Shown in pieces: positions 59,504-64,000 of a DNA stretch of 64,000 nucleotides. This DNA is from Rudaeicoccus suwonensis (GTDB lineage: Bacteria > Actinomycetota > Actinomycetes > Actinomycetales > Dermatophilaceae): assembly GCF_007829035.1 (NCBI RefSeq), contig NZ_VIVQ01000001.1:868001-932000 (forward strand). Direction: 5' to 3'. Below the pieces are notes generated by a model, which was given only the letters and a program-made list of their open reading frames with translations, searched no databases and was not told the DNA's origin. Position 1 is the stretch's first letter, and each line of letters opens with the position of its first letter. The translations under genes were made by a program, and so were the position numbers.

Positions 59504-60365
59504 GGTCGAGATCGAGCTTGGTTGTTGCGAGCTCGATGTCGCTGCGGTGTTTGAGAATGACGCCGAGGCTGCGTCGTACGAGTTCGGGGTCGAGCCGATC
59601 GGCGTCGAGACTGACCAACGTGCTTGCCCAGTCGACGGTTTCGGCGACCGAGGGCGCCTTGCGCAGATCGAGACCGCGCAGCGCGCCGATCACCCGGACG
59701 AGCGAGGCGGCCAGCTCGTCGTCGAGGTCGGGCACATGTGATTTCACGATGCGCTGCTCGAGTTCGGCGTCGGGATAGTCGATGTGCAAGAACAGGCACC
59801 GTCGGCGCAGGGCCTCCGACAGCTCGCGGCTGGCGTTCGAGGTCACCACCACCATCGGGCGGTGGGCGGCGCGGATCGTGCCCAACTCCGGAATCGTGAT
59901 CTGGAACTCCGACAGCAGTTCGAGCAGAAGGCCTTCCAGCTCTTCGTCGGCTTTGTCGAGCTCATCGATGAGCAACACCGTCGGCCGTTGTGCGCGGACA
60001 GCCGCGAGCAGCGGGCGCTCCAACAGGAATTCTTCACCGAAGATGTCGGTGCGGACATCGTCCCAGCCGCCGGACTGCTCGGCGGTGATGCGCAGCAGTT
60101 GCTTGGCGTGATTCCACTCGTAGAGAGCGCGCGCCTCGTCGACACCCTCGTAGCACTGCAGTCGCAACATGGCGGAGTCCGTTGCTGCCGCGAGCGCTCC
60201 GGCCAGAGCCGTCTTGCCCACTCCGGCCGGGCCTTCGACCAGCAGCGGCCGACCGAGCACGGCGGCCAGATAGGCCGTCGTCGCGATGTCTTCGGAGGCC
60301 AGGTAGCCGGTGGCGCCCAGTCGGTCCCGGGCGTCGTCGACCGACACGAAGGCGGGTGTGCTCAT
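59487..60365 (-). CDS. MoxR-type AAA+ ATPase (CoxD-like)
   Basis: 292 residues. Walker A GPAGVGKTALAGAL (about 46-59), Walker B LLIDELDKADEELEGLLLELLSE, sensor 1 VVVTSNASRELSEALRRRCLF with the arginine finger. The second MoxR/VWA module of the window, distinct in sequence from the MoxR at 36.5 kb. Co-transcribed with the VWA gene, and 12 bp from the MerR gene upstream. Confidence 0.9.
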   Translation of the reverse strand: MSTPAFVSVDDARDRLGATGYLASEDIATTAYLAAVLGRPLLVEGPAGVGKTALAGALAAATDSAMLRLQCYEGVDEARALYEWNHAKQLLRITAEQSGGWDDVRTDIFGEEFLLERPLLAAVRAQRPTVLLIDELDKADEELEGLLLELLSEFQITIPELGTIRAAHRPMVVVTSNASRELSEALRRRCLFLHIDYPDAELEQRIVKSHVPDLDDELAASLVRVIGALRGLDLRKAPSVAETVDWASTLVSLDADRLDPELVRRSLGVILKHRSDIELATTKLDLDRELAG

Positions 60366-60377
60366 GGGTGCATCCTC

Positions 60378-60809
60378 TCAGTCGAGCTCGGGTGGGCCGG
60401 GGGTCGTCAGTCGGCGGCCGGCCAGCGAGTTGAGGTCGGCGCGACAACGGTGCTCGAGGGTGGCGAGCTCTGCCAGCGTCTGATCGATGTCGCGCCGGCG
60501 GTCTTCCAGCTCGACGCGGCGAGCGGAGATCTGATCCAGCAGGTAGCGCAGCTGCCCGGACTCGCCGGGTTGATCGTCATACATGTCGATGATGGTGCGA
60601 ATCTCCTCCAGTGGGAACCCGATTCGCTTGCCTCGCAGGATCAGGGCCAGGCGGGTGCGATCCCGTTTGTGGAAGACGCGGGTGGTGCCGCGGCGCTCGG
60701 GGGAGATGAGGCCGAGTTCTTCGTAATGGCGGATCGTGCGGTGTGTGACGCCGAACTCGTCGGCGAGGTCGGCGATGGTCCACGTCGCGGTGTCGGTCCG
60801 GTTTGGCAT
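60378..60809 (-). CDS. MerR-family regulator (LiuR-like)
   Basis: 143 residues. N-terminal winged helix YTIADLADEFGVTHRTIRHYEELGLISPERRG-like region at about 10-42 and a coiled-coil dimerisation helix with DDQPGESGQLRYLLDQI. The cysteines of metal-sensing MerRs are absent. Located next to an acyl-CoA dehydrogenase/carboxylase operon with a TTTACGTTAACGTCAA palindrome between, as in LiuR regulators of branched-chain acyl-CoA catabolism. That function is inferred. Confidence 0.85.
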   Translation of the reverse strand: MPNRTDTATWTIADLADEFGVTHRTIRHYEELGLISPERRGTTRVFHKRDRTRLALILRGKRIGFPLEEIRTIIDMYDDQPGESGQLRYLLDQISARRVELEDRRRDIDQTLAELATLEHRCRADLNSLAGRRLTTPGPPELD

Positions 60810-60829
60810 GTCGCTCAGAATGCTTTACG

Positions 60830-60845
60830 TTTACGTTAACGTCAA
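60830..60845. promoter_or_regulatory. LiuR-like operator between merR and acyl-CoA dehydrogenase
   Basis: TTTACGTTAACGTCAA is a 16-bp near-perfect palindrome (core ACGTTAACGT perfect), preceded by another TTACGT. It resembles the LiuR consensus of other bacteria. It lies in the 70-bp gap between the divergent genes and is unusually A/T-rich for this genome. Confidence 0.55.
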
Positions 60846-60879
60846 GTGACGCAGATCTCACCGGAGAGGCCCGCCAACG

Positions 60880-62061
60880 ATGTTTGAGCTCACCAAGGAA
60901 CACGAGGAATTCCGCCGACTGGTGCGGGATTTCGCCGAGCGCGAGGTCGCGCCGCATGTCGCGGAGTGGGACCGGGCGCACCACTTTCCGACCGAGTTGG
61001 TGCCCAAGATGGGCGAGCTCGGACTCTTTGGTCTCGTGGTGCCCGAGGAGTATGGCGGTGCTGGTCTCGAAGAAGGCGCGTTCACCTATCTGTGCCTGGC
61101 CATCGAGGAACTCGGTCGCATCGACCAGTCGATCGGCATCACGTTGTCGGCAGGCGTCGGCCTCGGGATCAACCCGATCCTGACCTACGGCTCGCCGGAG
61201 CAGAAGCAGCGATTTTTGCCGGACCTGGTCAGCGGTGCCGCGCTCGCGGGCTTCGGCCTCACCGAGCCGGATGCCGGGTCCGATGCCGGCGCCACCCGCA
61301 CCAAGGCGACTCTCGCTGACGGCCAGTGGACGATCAACGGGGCCAAGGCGTTCATCACCAACTCGGGCACCGACATCACCTCCGTGGTCACTGTGACCGC
61401 GCGTACCGGCACCGATGCCGAAGGCCGCCCGGAGATCAGTGCGATCATGGTGCCCAGCGGCACGACGGGCTTCACGGCCGAGCCGGCCTACAACAAGCTC
61501 GGGTGGCACATCTCGGACACACACGGCCTGACGTTCGCCAACTGCGTTGTGCCCGAGGGCAATCTGCTTGGCGAGCGTGGTCAGGGCTTCCGGCAGTTCC
61601 TCAAAACACTCGACGACGGCCGCATCGCGATCTCCGCGCTCGCGGTCGGTCTGTCGCAGGCGTGCCTCGAGGCCGTCACCGACTACGCGCAGACGCGCAC
61701 CGCCTTCGGTCGCCCGATCGCGGTGAACCAGGGCGTGTCCTTCCAGGTGGCTGATCTGGCGGTGATGGTGGAGGCCTCCCGGTTGCTGACCTACAAGGCC
61801 GCGTGGCTGAAGGATGAGTTGTCGGCCGGCCGCGGCTCGGTGGCCGCGGTCAAGCACGCTGCCTCGATCGCCAAGTTGTACTCCACCGAATCCGCAGTGA
61901 CGGCAACGCGAATCGCCACTCAGATCTTTGGTGGCAACGGCTTCATGGAGGAGTATCCCGTCGCGCGGTTCTATCGCGACGCCAAGATCCTTGAGATCGG
62001 TGAGGGCACGTCCGAGGTGCAGCGGATGCTCATCGCTCGCGGTCTGGGACTGCCGGCATGA
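60880..62061 (+). CDS. Acyl-CoA dehydrogenase
   Basis: 393 residues. ACAD signatures FGLTEPDAGSDAGA and the C-terminal QIFGGNGFMEEYPVARFYRDAKI region with the catalytic Glu position typical of short/branched-chain forms are intact; EIGEGTSEVQ follows. FAD-dependent oxidation of acyl-CoA, perhaps isovaleryl-CoA by context. GGAGAGG precedes the ATG at 60880. ATGA overlap with the carboxylase beta subunit gene. Confidence 0.92.
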   Translation: MFELTKEHEEFRRLVRDFAEREVAPHVAEWDRAHHFPTELVPKMGELGLFGLVVPEEYGGAGLEEGAFTYLCLAIEELGRIDQSIGITLSAGVGLGINPILTYGSPEQKQRFLPDLVSGAALAGFGLTEPDAGSDAGATRTKATLADGQWTINGAKAFITNSGTDITSVVTVTARTGTDAEGRPEISAIMVPSGTTGFTAEPAYNKLGWHISDTHGLTFANCVVPEGNLLGERGQGFRQFLKTLDDGRIAISALAVGLSQACLEAVTDYAQTRTAFGRPIAVNQGVSFQVADLAVMVEASRLLTYKAAWLKDELSAGRGSVAAVKHAASIAKLYSTESAVTATRIATQIFGGNGFMEEYPVARFYRDAKILEIGEGTSEVQRMLIARGLGLPA

Positions 62062-63626
62062 GCGCCGCCGAATCGAACCGTCCTGCGAGCGATCCGCGCG
62101 TCGCCGACGTGCGGCAGCGCCTTGCGGCGGCATACGAAGCATCGGCCTCAGCACCCGAGCGAGCACAGGCCAAGCTGGATTCGCAGAACAAACTCTATGT
62201 GCGAGAGAGGATTTCGCTGCTCTTCGACGAGGGCTCGTTCATCGAGGACGGTCGCTACGCCAACGCCTCCGCGGCCAATCTTCCTGCTGACGGAGTTGTC
62301 ACCGGCCGCGGTACGGTCGACGGCCGGCCCGCGATCGTCGTCGCCAACGACCCCACCGTGAAAGCCGGGTCGTGGGGTGCGCGGACCGTCGAAAAGATCG
62401 TTCGCGCAACCGAATCCGCGCTCCGTGAGGAGTTGCCGATCTTCTGGTTCGTCGACTCGGCAGGTGCGCGCATCACCGACCAGGTCGAGTTGTTCCCCGG
62501 GCGCCGCGGTGCCGGTCGGATCTTCCACAACCAGGTCGCGTTGTCCGGGCGGGTGCCGCAGATCTGCTGTCTGTTCGGCCCGTCGGCCGCCGGCGGGGCT
62601 TACATCCCCAGCTTCACCGACATCATCATCATGGTCGAAGGCAATGCCTCGATGTACCTCGGCAGCCCGCGTATGGCGGAAATGGTTGTGGGGGAGAAGG
62701 TTTCGCTGGAGGAGATGGGGGGCGCGCGCATGCACTGCACGGTCTCCGGGGTCGGTGACCTGCTTGCAAGCGACGATGCCGAAGCCATCGAGCTGGCGAA
62801 GTTGTACTTCTCCTATGTGCCGTCGTCCTGGCGGGATGAGCCTCCGGCATACGAAACCGAGCAGCCGGCGCAGACCCTCGACCGCGACACGGTGCCGGAG
62901 GTGGAGAGCCAGCCGTTCGACATACGTGAGGTGATCGACGGCCTGGTCGACGACGACTCGTTCTTCGAGATCAAGCCGCTGTTCGCGCCCGAGCTCGTCA
63001 TCGGCTATGCCCGGATGGACGGCAAAACCGTTGGCCTTGTTGCCAACAACTCCGCGGTCAAGGGCGGTGTGCTGTTCACCGACAGCGCCGACAAGGCTGC
63101 GCGGTTCATCTGGATGTGCGATGCATACTCGATCCCGCTCATCTATCTGGCAGATGTGCCGGGCTTCATGATCGGCTCCGAGGTCGAGCGCGGCGGCATC
63201 ATCCGGCACGGCGCCAAGATGGTGTCGGCTGTGAGCGAGGCGACGGTGCCGCAGTTCTGTGTCATCGTGCGCAAGGCGTACGGCGCCGGCTTGTATGCCA
63301 TGGGTGGCCCCGGCTTCGGGCCGGATGCGACCTTGGCGTTGCCGACCGCTCGCATCGCGGTGATGGGTCCGGAAGCGGCGGTGAACGCCGTCTACGCCAA
63401 CAAGATCGAGGCCATCGAGGACCCTGCCGAGCGTGAGGCGTTCGTGCATGCGCGTCGCGAGGAGTACCTGCAGGACGTCGATCTCGAACGACTGGCATCC
63501 GATCTGGTGATCGACGGGGTCGTCGAGGCTGACGAGTTGCGCGATGAACTGTTGCACCGACTGGCCTACGCCTCTCGTCGCGACCGCGCGTTCAGTCAGC
63601 GCCGGCGCGCCATACCGCCCGTGTGA
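62058..63626 (+). CDS. Acyl-CoA carboxylase beta subunit (carboxyltransferase)
   Basis: 522 residues. Two crotonase-like halves: SAGARITDQVELFPGRRGAGRIF and GPSAAGGAYIPSFTD in the N half; LADVPGFMIGSEVERGGIIRHGAKM and GAGLYAMGGPGFGPD in the C half. AccD1/methylcrotonyl-type length. Transfers CO2 from carboxybiotin to an acyl-CoA. Overlaps the dehydrogenase by 4 bp. Alpha partner probably at 55.2-57.0 kb. Confidence 0.92.
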   Translation: MSAAESNRPASDPRVADVRQRLAAAYEASASAPERAQAKLDSQNKLYVRERISLLFDEGSFIEDGRYANASAANLPADGVVTGRGTVDGRPAIVVANDPTVKAGSWGARTVEKIVRATESALREELPIFWFVDSAGARITDQVELFPGRRGAGRIFHNQVALSGRVPQICCLFGPSAAGGAYIPSFTDIIIMVEGNASMYLGSPRMAEMVVGEKVSLEEMGGARMHCTVSGVGDLLASDDAEAIELAKLYFSYVPSSWRDEPPAYETEQPAQTLDRDTVPEVESQPFDIREVIDGLVDDDSFFEIKPLFAPELVIGYARMDGKTVGLVANNSAVKGGVLFTDSADKAARFIWMCDAYSIPLIYLADVPGFMIGSEVERGGIIRHGAKMVSAVSEATVPQFCVIVRKAYGAGLYAMGGPGFGPDATLALPTARIAVMGPEAAVNAVYANKIEAIEDPAEREAFVHARREEYLQDVDLERLASDLVIDGVVEADELRDELLHRLAYASRRDRAFSQRRRAIPPV

Positions 63627-63699
63627 CGTGTCCTGCGGCGGCCGTCGCCGAGCGGTGCACGTTCGGCGTTCTGTTGTGGCGCGGCAGTAGCCTGCGCTA

Positions 63700-64000
63700 G
63701 TGCCGAAGAACAATCTGATCGACCGGATCCAGCGGCGATTCCCGCCGCTGGGCTTCCCGATCGCCGTGATCTACAAGTTCTTCGACGACATGGGCAGCTA
63801 TCTGTCCGCGCTGATCGCTTACTACACGTTCGTGTCGCTGTTTCCGATGCTGCTGCTCGCGACGACCGTACTGAGTCTGGTGCTCGACGGGCACCCGCAT
63901 CTGCAGCAGCGGTTGATCGACTCCGCGCTTGGTGAATTCCCTGTCGTGGGGCACCAGTTGAGCGTTCCGCACGGGCTGTCGGGTGGGGGAGTCGGTGTTG
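63700..64000 (+). CDS. YihY/BrkB-family membrane protein, N-terminal part
   Basis: 100 residues visible, open to the window end. Basic N-terminus, then YLSALIAYYTFVSLFPMLLLATTVLS, the signature first helix of the YihY/virulence-factor BrkB family, followed by a soluble loop. GTG at 63700 is 6 bp after a -10-like TAGCCT. Function of the family is unsettled. Confidence 0.8.
   Translation, partial: MPKNNLIDRIQRRFPPLGFPIAVIYKFFDDMGSYLSALIAYYTFVSLFPMLLLATTVLSLVLDGHPHLQQRLIDSALGEFPVVGHQLSVPHGLSGGGVGV

Noticed and set aside
57986-60365. CO dehydrogenase maturation locus
   Set aside because: Only CoxD/CoxE-like AAA and VWA genes are present; no coxLMS or molybdopterin genes in the window.

Overview
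The window is chromosomal DNA from a high-GC actinobacterium. It has dense operons with 1-20 bp overlaps, many GTG starts, an MgtA/LpdA/AccA3-type gene set and many apparently leaderless genes. Gene content suggests Micrococcales (a Dermacoccaceae/Intrasporangiaceae-like lineage); that placement is inference. I see no rRNA, tRNA, CRISPR, insertion sequence or prophage.

Layout. 1-5.6 kb (minus strand): a surface-glycan operon with a Wzz/BY-kinase and four genes matching the PglF-E-C-D route to a UDP-diNAcBac-like sugar and its transfer to a lipid carrier. 5.8-9.9 kb: HAD phosphatase, low-molecular-weight Tyr phosphatase (likely partner of the BY-kinase), DeoR regulator, trpS and a 2H phosphoesterase. 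10-13.5 kb: sdhCAB. 13.5-19.4 kb: two GT-C-like membrane proteins, a GT4 mannosyltransferase and manC. 19.6-22 kb: pyrD and an M20 amidohydrolase. 22.2-34.9 kb: a BmpA-type nucleoside ABC transporter, cdd, three paralogous small lipoproteins, deoA, SpoIIM/RDD membrane proteins, add and a cupin. 35-40.6 kb: a DUF58-MoxR-DUF4350-DUF4129-membrane operon. 41-52.3 kb: an APC permease behind a coupled 22-codon ORF, a deoC-ALDH-pseudoALDH-udk operon, a DUF222/HNH gene with a LexA-like box and 16-bp repeats, and phosphosugar mutase-pnp. 52.4-64 kb: LpdA, a TetR/small membrane protein pair with palindromic operators, acyl-CoA carboxylase alpha subunit, aldo/keto reductase, a MoxR/VWA pair, a MerR regulator with a LiuR-like operator, acyl-CoA dehydrogenase, carboxylase beta subunit and a partial YihY protein.

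How it fits together. From 22 to 52 kb most metabolic genes belong to nucleoside salvage: uptake (Bmp system), deamination (Cdd, Add), phosphorolysis (DeoA, PNP), probable pentose-phosphate mutation, aldol cleavage (DeoC), acetaldehyde oxidation (ALDH pair) and uridine kinase. The right end is acyl-CoA or branched-chain amino acid catabolism.

Most unusual signals: (1) the degenerate heptamer GTATGNC/GNCATAC occurs about a hundred times and accounts for otherwise rare ATA and TAT codons; (2) 21 perfect copies of a 15-bp repeat encode a pentapeptide tail on a transporter permease; (3) three tandem paralogous lipoproteins of unknown function; (4) divergent leaderless genes appear to share overlapping -10 elements; (5) a translationally coupled short ORF precedes an amino-acid permease; (6) an ALDH16-like enzyme is split into catalytic and cysteine-free genes.
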